This document shows, piece after piece, positions 14,957-23,315 of a stretch of DNA of 28,685 bases; the stretch's first letter is position 1; each line of letters opens with the position of its first letter. The position numbers were made by a program, and so were the translations under genes. A model generated the notes under the pieces. That model did no database searches, was not told the origin of the DNA, and was given only the letters and a program-made list of their open reading frames with translations. This DNA comes from SIG437 sp045648985 (GTDB taxonomy: Bacteria; Bacillota; Clostridia; UBA1381; UBA9506): contig JAZROZ010000005.1 in the NCBI GenBank assembly GCA_045648985.1, positions 1 through 28,685 on the forward strand, read 5' to 3'.

Positions 14957-16297
14957 TCAGCTCCTGTCTTTTAGGTTAGCAACAAGCTCTTCAATGATTT
15001 TTTTAGTATCCTCATTTTTTTCCATGCTTGTTTTTATATTGTTTATTCCATTTAATATTGTGGCATGGTTTCTTCCGCCAAGCTCTTTGCCGATTTTGGG
15101 AAGGCTTAAACCTGTACATTCGCGCAAAAGATACATTGCAATATGACGGGCATATGAGATTTCCTGTGTGCGTTTTGACGATAAAATCTCATCTGACGTT
15201 ATGTTAAAGTAGTTTGCCACGATTGACAGTATGTATTCTGTGTTTATGTGCGGGTCGTCAGACTTATTTAAAAATTCTTTTATCGCATCATCTGCAAGTT
15301 GCATTGTGATAGGCTTGCCCATAAGCACATTATATGCAGTAAGTCTTTTTAAAACACCTTCTAAGTTTCTAATGTTTGATTTTAAGTTTTCAGCGATGTA
15401 GAAAAGAATTTCGTTTGGTACTTCAAAGTTTGCTTCGCTTGCCTTTTTCTTTAAAATTGCAATTCTTGTTTCCAAATCGGGCGGCTTGATATCAGCAATT
15501 AAGCCCCATTCAAAACGGGTCTTTAAACGTTCTTCAAGCTCTTTTATTTCTTTTGGCGGTCTGTCCGATGTAAAAATAAGCTGTTTGTTAGCTTCGTGCA
15601 AAGCATTGAAGGTATGGAAAAACTCAACTTGCGTCTGGTCCTTTTTTGATATGAATTGAATATCGTCAATGATTAAAACATCACAAGTTCTGTATTTGTT
15701 CCTGAATTCAATGCTTTTTTTGTCAATTAAGGTATTAATAAATTCATTTGTGAATTTTTCACTTGTAACGTATATAACGTTAGCTTGAGGATTGTTTTCT
15801 TTTATTTTGTTACCAATAGCCTGAACCAAGTGTGTTTTGCCAAGTCCAGGTCCGCCGTATATAAACAATGGGTTAAAAGCATCGGCAGGACGGTCGGATA
15901 CTGCCAAAGAAGCAGCATGGGCAAGTCTGTTTGATTCGCCTACTATGAATGAAGAAAAGGTGTAACGCGGGTTTAATGTGTATGCATCATCTGTTCTTTC
16001 TTCATGAAGCACAGTATGTTCTAAGCTCTGCGGAAGCGGGTCATTTATATCTAAAAGTGCAACGTCAATCATCATATTGCTTGCAAGAGATACTGCTTCT
16101 TTTATTGCGCTAAGATGCATACCTTTAACTATCTCTAGGTGAACCTCTGTGGGCATTTTGAGATACAAAACATTATCCGCAAGTCCTACAGGAATGAGCG
16201 GATCAATCCAATGTTCATAGGCAGTCTGGCTTACTTCGGGATTATCCCTGATTAAGCTCAGTGCCTGAGTCCAAATAGCAGTAAATTGTGTGTTCAT
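14957..16297 (-). CDS. dnaA: Chromosomal replication initiator protein DnaA
   Basis: The replication initiator AAA+ ATPase, 446 residues. Domain I is about 1-85 and a short linker leads to RYTFSSFIVGESNRLAHAA (111-129). Walker A GGPGLGKTHL (148-157) has Pro where Val is usual. Walker B is LIIDDIQF (208-215), sensor I is FTSDRPPKEI, and the arginine-finger region is RLKTRFEWGL (257-266). Domain IV (about 350-446) carries KRTQEISYARHIAMYL and the signature SLPKIGKELGGRNHATI (398-414). The usual GGRDHTT reads GGRNHAT here, changing two residues that contact DNA bases in E. coli DnaA. The start has AGAGGA upstream and a promoter at 16333-16361. dnaN does not follow; rlbA starts 3 bases after the stop. 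Confidence 0.96.
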   Translation of the reverse strand: MNTQFTAIWTQALSLIRDNPEVSQTAYEHWIDPLIPVGLADNVLYLKMPTEVHLEIVKGMHLSAIKEAVSLASNMMIDVALLDINDPLPQSLEHTVLHEERTDDAYTLNPRYTFSSFIVGESNRLAHAASLAVSDRPADAFNPLFIYGGPGLGKTHLVQAIGNKIKENNPQANVIYVTSEKFTNEFINTLIDKKSIEFRNKYRTCDVLIIDDIQFISKKDQTQVEFFHTFNALHEANKQLIFTSDRPPKEIKELEERLKTRFEWGLIADIKPPDLETRIAILKKKASEANFEVPNEILFYIAENLKSNIRNLEGVLKRLTAYNVLMGKPITMQLADDAIKEFLNKSDDPHINTEYILSIVANYFNITSDEILSSKRTQEISYARHIAMYLLRECTGLSLPKIGKELGGRNHATILNGINNIKTSMEKNEDTKKIIEELVANLKDRS

Positions 16298-16332
16298 ATG
16301 TAAATCCTCTTAATTTAAAGTGTAGTTTGATA

Positions 16333-16361
16333 ATTATATCATAACAAATAATTTTTATCAA
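16333..16361 (-). promoter_or_regulatory. Promoter of the dnaA unit
   Basis: On the minus strand TTGATA (16356-16361), a 17-base spacer ending in TGA and TATAAT (16333-16338), an extended -10 promoter 35 bases before dnaA. Confidence 0.78.
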
Positions 16362-16374
16362 GTGGGAAAGTTAT

Positions 16375-16411
16375 ATTTTTTTGTCAGATTTTTTTGTCAC
16401 TTTTATACAAA
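16375..16411. other. Tandem T-rich 13-mers next to a DnaA-box-like sequence (weak origin candidate)
   Basis: ATTTTTTTGTCA occurs twice in tandem (16375-16386 and 16388-16399) with a 13-base period. It is followed within 3 bases by TTATACAAA (16403-16411), one mismatch from the DnaA box TTATNCACA. AT-rich 13-mers beside DnaA boxes are features of unwinding elements. Only one box-like sequence is present, so this falls well short of a normal origin. Confidence 0.25.
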
Positions 16412-16428
16412 TTGGAAAATCTTTTAAG

Positions 16429-16457
16429 TTGACATATTATTACAAATAGTATATAAT
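16429..16457 (+). promoter_or_regulatory. Consensus promoter of the polysaccharide operon
   Basis: TTGACA (16429-16434), a 17-base spacer and TATAAT (16452-16457), a full consensus match. The leader to fucU is about 58 bases. No terminator was seen before 27563, so it can drive all eight genes. Confidence 0.85.
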
Positions 16458-16521
16458 AATAAAGATAAAATGGAAAAAGTATGAAAAGACAAATTTGAGC
16501 GCTTGCGCAAGGAGGATAATT

Positions 16522-16962
16522 ATGCTTAACAATATGAGTAAAATACTTACAGGAGATTTATTGAAAATTTTATGCGATATGGGACATGGAGATGAAATAA
16601 TAATTGCTGATGCCAATTTCCCTGCAGATTCGATTGCAACAAGACTTGTTCGTCTTCCTGGCCTTGATGTATCTTGTGTTTTAGAGGCGATAAAAACGAT
16701 TTTCCCTGTTGATGTGAAATATTCTGAGGTGGCGGCGGCTGTGATGGATATGACAGATTCAGATAAAAAATCAGGCATGAAAGATCCTGAAACATGGGGT
16801 GATTTCGAAAGTATTTTAAAAACAGAATACCCTGAACTAAGGATGGGTAAACTTGAAAGATTTGAGTTTTATGAAAGAGCCCAAAAAGCATATGCTGTCA
16901 TTCAGACAGGTGAAGAAAGAATATATGGAAACCTTCTTTTAGTAAAAGGTGTTGTGCTTTAA
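16522..16962 (+). CDS. fucU: L-fucose mutarotase (RbsD/FucU family)
   Basis: A cytosolic epimerase of 146 residues that interconverts the alpha and beta anomers of L-fucose, so that enzymes needing one anomer are not limited by slow mutarotation. The FucU pattern is clear: GDLLKILCDMGHGDEIIIAD (11-30) with His22 and Asp30, then ANFPADS. RFEFYERAQKAYAVIQTGE (113-131) and YGNLLLVKG (135-143) near the C-terminus bind the sugar in known members. FucU fits better than RbsD in length and in the FYERAQKAF-type motif. ATG 16522 has GGAGG 6 bases upstream. It is the first gene of the operon whose last gene is a fucokinase/GDP-fucose pyrophosphorylase, which suggests it feeds fucose to that enzyme rather than to catabolism. 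Confidence 0.9.
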   Translation: MLNNMSKILTGDLLKILCDMGHGDEIIIADANFPADSIATRLVRLPGLDVSCVLEAIKTIFPVDVKYSEVAAAVMDMTDSDKKSGMKDPETWGDFESILKTEYPELRMGKLERFEFYERAQKAYAVIQTGEERIYGNLLLVKGVVL

Positions 16963-17008
16963 TAGGCTTGTTTTGAGTTGGAATTTTAGATGAGGAGAAC
17001 AATAGCGG

Positions 17009-18223
17009 ATGTTTGGTTTAAAGGAATACAAACAAGAAGATTATTTTGATGTGGCGATTTTTTTCATAGTTGCTTTCTATCCGGACATTTATAAGTATAT
17101 ATGGGCAGTATTTTCAAAACTGGGACTTGGCGTCATAGCTTCAAACTTAAATTATCTGGTTTGGGCAGCGATTATTTTAGTTTTTCTGCCCGTGATTTCT
17201 AAAAGAGTACATAAAAGAGATATTATAGCATGTGTTTCACTTGCGCTCGTTTGGTCCATATTTAGTATTTTTCCCTGGCAAAATGCATTTACATGGACAA
17301 GATATTTTGAATTAGTTACTGGAGTTTTGCCATATTTCATATTGGGTAGAGTGTATAGGTATAGCGAAAAACATAAAAATTTTGTTTCTTTCATAGCAGG
17401 AGCAACACTCATCCTTGCAATGATCTATACTGTTTTTTTTGTAATTGATGATGAAGGTATGTTTTACGATGACATGTTTGCATCGTATAATTTGCTATAT
17501 TCAATACTTATACTTTTGAGCTCGTTTTTTGATGAAAAGAAATATATCTATAGAGTACTTGGGGTAATTGGTATTGTGTATATGTTGCTTTTAGGAACGA
17601 GAGGACCTGTTTTGTGTGTTGGCGTCTTCATTATGATGATGCTTTGCAAAAAAATTGGTTCTGTAAAGACAATTACAGTGGCGCTGATTGCAGTCGTGTC
17701 AATTAATATTTATATATCCTCTCCTTCGTATGAAAAGCTATTAGAAAACCTTTCGGTATCGGTAGCAGAATATGGTTTTAGCACAAGAATAATTGATCTT
17801 CTTCGAGATGATGGTATTTTACGCTCATCAGGGCGAGATGACATACAGAGTCATATCATTAGCGAAATAAAAAGGAATCCGTTTGAAGTAAGGGGACCAT
17901 ATTCCGATTGGATTTTAACAAGCAAGCATTATAATTATGAGATAAAGGATATTGAAGAAAAAGGTACTTATGCACATAATTTTTTTCTTGAGATGTGGAC
18001 GCATTACGGCATTTTCTTTGGTAGTATTATAATAGCTTTTGTTATGATTAATGTAATAAAGCTTATTATAAAAGTTGATAAGGATAAGTGTTTTATAGCT
18101 TATGCTGTAGTATGCGCAGGGTTTGTTATGTTAATGCTTTCAAGCTCTTATTTATTGAAAGAAAGCTTTTTCTTTTTAATGGGAATATGTTTCAATGAAA
18201 GTTTTATTAAAAATATAAAGTAG
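17009..18223 (+). CDS. O-antigen ligase/polymerase-like membrane protein (Wzy type)
   Basis: A 404-residue polytopic membrane protein with about ten to eleven hydrophobic segments. A large extracytoplasmic loop lies near the C-terminal third (about residues 245-330), the layout of Wzy polymerases and WaaL-type ligases. In that loop GTYAHNFFLEMWTHYGIFFG carries the His-Asn followed by a membrane helix typical of the PF04932 family. It is predicted to join repeat units on the outer face of the membrane. It follows fucU by 46 bases and precedes the flippase gene, as expected in a Wzx/Wzy pathway. Polymerase versus ligase cannot be told from sequence alone. Confidence 0.75.
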   Translation: MFGLKEYKQEDYFDVAIFFIVAFYPDIYKYIWAVFSKLGLGVIASNLNYLVWAAIILVFLPVISKRVHKRDIIACVSLALVWSIFSIFPWQNAFTWTRYFELVTGVLPYFILGRVYRYSEKHKNFVSFIAGATLILAMIYTVFFVIDDEGMFYDDMFASYNLLYSILILLSSFFDEKKYIYRVLGVIGIVYMLLLGTRGPVLCVGVFIMMMLCKKIGSVKTITVALIAVVSINIYISSPSYEKLLENLSVSVAEYGFSTRIIDLLRDDGILRSSGRDDIQSHIISEIKRNPFEVRGPYSDWILTSKHYNYEIKDIEEKGTYAHNFFLEMWTHYGIFFGSIIIAFVMINVIKLIIKVDKDKCFIAYAVVCAGFVMLMLSSSYLLKESFFFLMGICFNESFIKNIK

Positions 18224-18259
18224 TTATAAATATTTAATGAAGAAACGGAAGGATACGTT

Positions 18260-19768
18260 ATGAAAAATCTCAAATACGGAGCCTTGCTTTCCTACATCTC
18301 TATTTTTATAAATATGATGTATGGCTTTTTTATAACACCTTTTATACTAAGGACTCTGGGTTATGGTGAATATGGTGTGTACAAAACAATTGCGGCAATG
18401 ACCTCATCAATTGGTATTTTAGAGTTTGGAATAGGAAGAACCATACAGAAATATACAGCGCAGTTTTTAGCAGAGGACAGAAAACAAGACTGTTATAATT
18501 TTTCTGCAATGGGAGTATTGCAGGCGTTTTTTTTGTCATTGATTGTAGTAATTGTGGGTGGCATAGCTTTTTGTTCAATAGATAATATATATGCTATGTC
18601 ATTTAATGATAAAGAGATTTTAAAAGCTAAGCAGCTTTTTGTACTGCTTGTCTCGTCTCTTGTAATACAAATATTAGAAAATGTAATTCATGGTGTGCTT
18701 ACAGGATATAATAAATTTATTTTTGCCAGCTTAGTTAAGATTACATCATTGTTATTTAGAATACTTTTAATCTTTGTCTTGTTGCCAATTTTTAATAATT
18801 CTGTAGTGCTTGTGTATATTTCCATAATCATTCAGATTATGACACTTTTAATATACTTTTTGTATATAAAATTAAAGTTAAACCACAAAATTAAATTATA
18901 TAAATGGGATGCTTCTTTGTTTAAGGAATCGTTTTTATACACGGTACTGTTATTTGCCCAATCAATAATAATGCAGCTTAATGGTAATATTGATAATGTT
19001 ATTATAGGTGCATATATTGGTACTTCTGCTGTTACAATATACTCTTTTGCGATACAGCTTTTCGTTATGTATGAGGAATTTGCAACATCAGTATCAAGTG
19101 TTGCCCTCCCATTTGTAACTCACAAGATTTATTCAGGAGCCACAACAGAAGAACTAGAACAACTTGTTGTTAAGTTTGGACGAGTACAATGGATGATGCT
19201 TGGTGGAGCATTGTTTGGTTTCGTTTGTTTTGGAAAGGAATTTTTTGAGGTGTGGCTAGGCAATAATTTCAATGATTGCTGGTATCTTTGCCTGATTTTG
19301 ATGATACCTGTTACTTTCCCGTTGGTAGTGAATATTTGCCTGACTATTTTAAAAGCACGTAACCTTTTGAAATTCAGGACGATTTCTATGGCATATGCTG
19401 CTGCATTTAATGCTATATTTACGATAATAGGAACAAGATACTTTGGATATTGGGGTGCTGCAATAGGTACTGCTCTATCGACTATCATAGGTAGTATTAT
19501 TTCAATGAATATTTATTATTGGAAAAAACTTGGTATGAATATTATAAAATTGTATATTGAGATTTCAAAACGAATAACTATATGTTTGATTATAACATCG
19601 ATTCTCACAGTTCAGCTTAATAGATTTATTTATGGTTCATGGACGAGCTTTATAGTTAAAACGGTTGTATTTGTTTTTATATATGGAATATTGCTACTAG
19701 TATTTGGTATGAACGAAAAAGAAAAATGTTCCTTGTTAAAAAATAAAATAAAAGGCTTGAAAACGTAA
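18260..19768 (+). CDS. Polysaccharide flippase (Wzx-like, MOP superfamily)
   Basis: A 502-residue membrane protein with about 14 hydrophobic segments, the length and plan of Wzx O-unit flippases. The first segment reads YISIFINMMYGFFITPFILR, followed by TLGYGEYGVYKTIAAMTSSI, the classic start of this family. WGAAIGTALSTIIGSIISM is typical of a late helix. It is predicted to move undecaprenyl-pyrophosphate-linked repeat units to the outer leaflet. GGAAGGA lies 7 bases before the ATG. The next gene follows after 150 bases, the longest gap in the operon, with no terminator visible. Confidence 0.88.
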   Translation: MKNLKYGALLSYISIFINMMYGFFITPFILRTLGYGEYGVYKTIAAMTSSIGILEFGIGRTIQKYTAQFLAEDRKQDCYNFSAMGVLQAFFLSLIVVIVGGIAFCSIDNIYAMSFNDKEILKAKQLFVLLVSSLVIQILENVIHGVLTGYNKFIFASLVKITSLLFRILLIFVLLPIFNNSVVLVYISIIIQIMTLLIYFLYIKLKLNHKIKLYKWDASLFKESFLYTVLLFAQSIIMQLNGNIDNVIIGAYIGTSAVTIYSFAIQLFVMYEEFATSVSSVALPFVTHKIYSGATTEELEQLVVKFGRVQWMMLGGALFGFVCFGKEFFEVWLGNNFNDCWYLCLILMIPVTFPLVVNICLTILKARNLLKFRTISMAYAAAFNAIFTIIGTRYFGYWGAAIGTALSTIIGSIISMNIYYWKKLGMNIIKLYIEISKRITICLIITSILTVQLNRFIYGSWTSFIVKTVVFVFIYGILLLVFGMNEKEKCSLLKNKIKGLKT

Positions 19769-19921
19769 AGATATTCGGTGATATCCAAAAAAGAAAGCAT
19801 GAGAGAATTTTGTGTCAAGAAACCAGACTAAACGAGGTTTTATTGCTCTTTTATGGATTTGAGCAATTAGAATGTAATATGTTTTTTATAATATAATATG
19901 TGAAATAAAGGGGAGCAAATG

Positions 19922-20941
19922 ATGATTATGGATTTTTATGCCACCTACGAAGAGATTCCGAAATCAATTTTGTTAAAACTGGAAAATGCAAATGTTTTCT
20001 TTTCAAAAGAGTATTATAATTATGTTACATTAACTGGTAGTAGAATCGTTTTTTTAGCAAACGACAATTATATCATTCCATATGAAGTGAGAAAAAAATA
20101 TATATTTTCATTTGGAAGATATCTTTCAGAGCCTTTTTGCCTAAATGATACTCTTAACACTATAGAAAACAGAAAAGTGTTTATAGATAGCGCACAAAAA
20201 CACATATCATCTAAAAAAATTTCCGATTGGCAAGATTCTGTGGGCGCGTACACCATGTTTGATGTTTATCCGAGTACATCAAAACGAATTGGGTTTGGAA
20301 ATTTAGTCATTGACCTTGAGAATGATTTAGATACACTGTTTTCCAATATGACATCAAAACATAGGAATATGGTGCGGCGGGCAGAAAAAGATGGTGTAAT
20401 GGTGAAAATCGGGGGTTCGGAATTATTAGATGATTATTGTTATATAGACTCACAAACCTGGAAAAGAAGCGGACAACCTTCTGTTGATCACCGTTTTTAT
20501 GAAAATATATTAACACATATGCCGTCTTCTGCGTTGGTTGCCATATCTTACTTTGACGGAAAACCACAAAGCGGGATGATTTCTTACTATAATGAGCAAA
20601 TAATGTATTATATGTATGGTGCATCAATAGACCGCCCTGCGATTGGAGCGACTAACCTTCTTCATTGGGAGATTATAAAAGAAATGAAAGCTCGTGGTGT
20701 GAGAAAATACTCTTTTGTCGGATACAGACTCAATGTAGATCTAGACGGAAAGCTCGCCGGGATACAACATTTTAAAAAAGGTTTTGGCGGAGAATTGTTT
20801 GAAGGATATTTGTTCAAGGAAACATTTTCCCAAAGAAAAAGAAAGATATTTGAGCTTTTATATAAATTAAAAAATCGTACCGAATTTGAAAATGATGCCA
20901 TTGATCAAGAAATAGAAAAATGGCAAAGCATCAATTTGTAA
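19922..20941 (+). CDS. FemAB/GNAT-like acyltransferase
   Basis: About 339 residues resembling the FemAB and BioF2-like acetyltransferase fold (two GNAT-like halves). The C-terminal half shows the family pattern: SKHRNMVRRAEKDGVMVKI (about 142-160), ISYFDGKPQSGMISYYNEQI, and YGASIDRPAIGATNLLHWEI followed by a short strand (YSFVGY). FemAB proteins add amino acids from aminoacyl-tRNA to lipid II. Relatives in polysaccharide clusters are thought to acylate glycans with amino acids or acyl groups, which fits here, but substrate and donor are unknown. Three in-frame ATGs (19919, 19922, 19928) follow AAGGGGAG; 19922 gives the best spacing. It has no signal peptide, so it acts in the cytosol or at the inner membrane face. 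Confidence 0.72.
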   Translation: MIMDFYATYEEIPKSILLKLENANVFFSKEYYNYVTLTGSRIVFLANDNYIIPYEVRKKYIFSFGRYLSEPFCLNDTLNTIENRKVFIDSAQKHISSKKISDWQDSVGAYTMFDVYPSTSKRIGFGNLVIDLENDLDTLFSNMTSKHRNMVRRAEKDGVMVKIGGSELLDDYCYIDSQTWKRSGQPSVDHRFYENILTHMPSSALVAISYFDGKPQSGMISYYNEQIMYYMYGASIDRPAIGATNLLHWEIIKEMKARGVRKYSFVGYRLNVDLDGKLAGIQHFKKGFGGELFEGYLFKETFSQRKRKIFELLYKLKNRTEFENDAIDQEIEKWQSINL

Positions 20942-20961
20942 AATGCTGATTTGGAGGAATT

Positions 20962-22032
20962 ATGTTAAAGATTTTAATTGGATTTGATTATGAAATGTTC
21001 CTTGGAGAAAACCATGCCAGCCATAAAGAAATACTCACAGACACAACTAATCAAATATTGGAACTTCTAAAAGCAAATAACGTAACCGCAACATTGTTTG
21101 CAGATGTATGCTGTGTGCTGCAACATAAAAAATATGGTTTGACGGAGTTTGTAAACGATATTGAGGAGCAACTAAAACAAGCCCAAAAAGACGGCTTTGA
21201 TGTGCAACTTCACATCCATTCAAATTGGTTAAATTCATCTTATGACAATAACCGATGGGATATTGCTGCAAAAGGCTACAGAATACACGAGTTTGGTTTT
21301 GATGAAAATGGAGCATGTAAAATAATAAAAGATGGTGTGGAATATTTAAAGGATACTTTGAGCGATGAAAACTCCGACTATAAATGTGTTGCATATCGTG
21401 CAGGAGGATATTCGCTCCAGCCACATTCAGAATTAGTACGAATTCTCAGAAGTAATGGTATTTTAATCGATTCTTCTGTTTGCAGACACCTATACATAAC
21501 ATCCAATACAAACAACTATGATTTTAGGAATGTTCCTTCCCAAATGAATTGGTGGTTGACCCCTGATAAAGACTTTGCATACGAAGGCAGCAAGGAAGAG
21601 GGTGGCTTGTTTGAGGTCCCTGTATGCAGTGATAATAACTCTCTTTTTAAACGCCTTTTCTGGAAAAGAGAAAAGATACTTTTAGCCTCATACGGTTGGC
21701 CTGATAGGAATGGTTCATGTGCAAAAATAGAAGTTTCCGAAGAAAGTCGGCCGAGTAAACTTAAGCTCCTATTGAATTACAATAAAATATACTCTCTCGT
21801 TTCTTTTGATGGAACTGCCCCCGAAAGACTTTTCTCGGCTTTGAAAAAAATCGAAAAAAGATATAATACTAAGAAAAATGATGTTTATATAAGCATTCTT
21901 GGACATCCCAAACTATGTGACGAGTATGTGCTTGATGGTATGAAACGATTTGTGGAGCAGGTAAACTTACATAAAGACAGATTTGAATTTATCACTTTTC
22001 GCCAGCTGTACGATGAACTGTGTAAAAAGTGA
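20962..22032 (+). CDS. Polysaccharide deacetylase-like protein (divergent CE4 fold)
   Basis: A 356-residue protein with no signal peptide. It opens KILIGFDYEMFLG with Asp9 at the place of the catalytic/metal Asp of NodB-type domains. ATLFADVCC follows, then DVQLHIHSNW (80-89), giving metal-ligand-like His84 and His86, and AYRAGGYSLQP with Arg146. This HxHxxW arrangement differs from the HxxxH of classical chitin or peptidoglycan deacetylases and is seen in deacetylase-like proteins of polysaccharide clusters. It may de-N-acetylate a sugar in the cytosolic repeat unit, possibly before the FemAB-like enzyme adds an acyl group to the free amine. That pairing is inference from order. GGAGG lies 6 bases before the ATG. 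Confidence 0.68.
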   Translation: MLKILIGFDYEMFLGENHASHKEILTDTTNQILELLKANNVTATLFADVCCVLQHKKYGLTEFVNDIEEQLKQAQKDGFDVQLHIHSNWLNSSYDNNRWDIAAKGYRIHEFGFDENGACKIIKDGVEYLKDTLSDENSDYKCVAYRAGGYSLQPHSELVRILRSNGILIDSSVCRHLYITSNTNNYDFRNVPSQMNWWLTPDKDFAYEGSKEEGGLFEVPVCSDNNSLFKRLFWKREKILLASYGWPDRNGSCAKIEVSEESRPSKLKLLLNYNKIYSLVSFDGTAPERLFSALKKIEKRYNTKKNDVYISILGHPKLCDEYVLDGMKRFVEQVNLHKDRFEFITFRQLYDELCKK

Positions 22033-22070
22033 TTTAAAAAGCTTTGATATAGATTAGGAGCGTTAGTAAT

Positions 22071-23315
22071 ATGAAGGTTGGTATTTTAACATTTCATCGT
22101 AGTTATAATTACGGTGCATATATGCAGAGCTATGCATTATCTAAAAGAATACAAAAGGATTTTCCGGATACAGATGTGGAAATAATTGATTACGCTACGG
22201 CACGTATGTACAGAAATTATGATACATCTATTAAGAGTTATATTTTTGGCACAATTGATAACCGCAATTCATTAATAACTGCCTGTAAGAAGATAATTAA
22301 GCTGATTTTACAGCCAAGTCAACTCAAAAAGAAAAGGACTCTTCATAAAGCTTTTGAAAGAGATTTAAAATATTTACCGTTATCCAACTATCGTGTAGTG
22401 TCAGACGATTGTGAGGAAACGTTTGACGCTATTCGTGGAAGATATGACGTTATTGTTGTTGGGAGCGATTGCGTTTGGGAATTTATTACATACGGGTTTC
22501 CAAATCCTTATTTTTTAAATGATGATGTTGGCGCAGTAAAAGTGAGTTATGCGGCAACATCCGATCGAATGCACATAAGTACCTTAACCGATGAACGAAT
22601 TAATTATATAAAAGAATCACTCAATGATTTTGTTTATCTTGGAATTCGTGATATAGCTACGCAAAATTTATTGGATAAGATTATACCACAGCAAAAAACA
22701 TACCATAACTGTGACCCAACAATACTACTTGAGATAGATGCTTTAGCAGATGAAAAGTTAATTGTCGAGAAAAAATTAATTGCTGCAGGTGTTGATTTAA
22801 ACAAACCAATTATTGGACTTATGTGTAATGATCAAATTGCTAACGCAACAATAGAATACTTTGGAAAAGATTATCAATATGTTTCTCTATATTGGCCGAA
22901 CAAAAAATCCGACGTAAATTTATGTGATCTGTCACCACGAGAATGGTCGATCATATTTTCTTTTTTCAAACTTACAGTTACAAGATTTTTCCATGGGAGC
23001 ATATTATCAATGAAAAACGGAACGCCCGCCTTAACAATAGATGAATGGCCTATGACGGATGACGAGCATATCTCTAAACTTGAAGATTTATATAATAGGT
23101 TAGGATTGAAAGAGCACTATTGCAGGCGTAGTGATTTCTTTGACAATGACAAACAAAAAGAGATATTAAATACGGCAAAAACTTTTATTGATAATAGTAC
23201 AGATAAACTCAAAATAGTTAGTGCGTTAGAAAAAGAAGCTGAAACGTATTTTGACTTTTCACACAAATTAAGAACGATAATATCCGACATTAACACGAAG
23301 GAGAATAAGAAATGA
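22071..23315 (+). CDS. Polysaccharide pyruvyl transferase family protein
   Basis: A 414-residue cytosolic protein of the CsaB/PF04230 family. It opens MKVGILTFHRSYNYGAYMQS, the usual GxNYGxxLQ start. YDVIVVGSDCVWEF (about 125-138) and VSYAATSDR are family hallmarks, as are IRDIATQNLLD followed by CDPTILLE, and TRFFHGSILSMKNGTP near residue 305. Members put pyruvate ketals on sugars using phosphoenolpyruvate, adding negative charge. Many homologues in capsule clusters are annotated only by family, so the reaction is a prediction. The last 4 bases overlap the start of the dehydrogenase gene (ATGA), indicating translational coupling. Confidence 0.82.
   Translation: MKVGILTFHRSYNYGAYMQSYALSKRIQKDFPDTDVEIIDYATARMYRNYDTSIKSYIFGTIDNRNSLITACKKIIKLILQPSQLKKKRTLHKAFERDLKYLPLSNYRVVSDDCEETFDAIRGRYDVIVVGSDCVWEFITYGFPNPYFLNDDVGAVKVSYAATSDRMHISTLTDERINYIKESLNDFVYLGIRDIATQNLLDKIIPQQKTYHNCDPTILLEIDALADEKLIVEKKLIAAGVDLNKPIIGLMCNDQIANATIEYFGKDYQYVSLYWPNKKSDVNLCDLSPREWSIIFSFFKLTVTRFFHGSILSMKNGTPALTIDEWPMTDDEHISKLEDLYNRLGLKEHYCRRSDFFDNDKQKEILNTAKTFIDNSTDKLKIVSALEKEAETYFDFSHKLRTIISDINTKENKK

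Noticed and set aside
16495..16521. Upstream start for fucU adding nine residues
   Set aside because: The added residues are not part of the FucU pattern and cover the GGAGG that serves ATG 16522.
19769..19918. Possible internal terminator or promoter in the longest gap of the polysaccharide operon
   Set aside because: Only a 5-base-pair hairpin without a T-run and TATAAT repeats (19887-19897) without a suitably spaced -35 were seen; not enough to call either.
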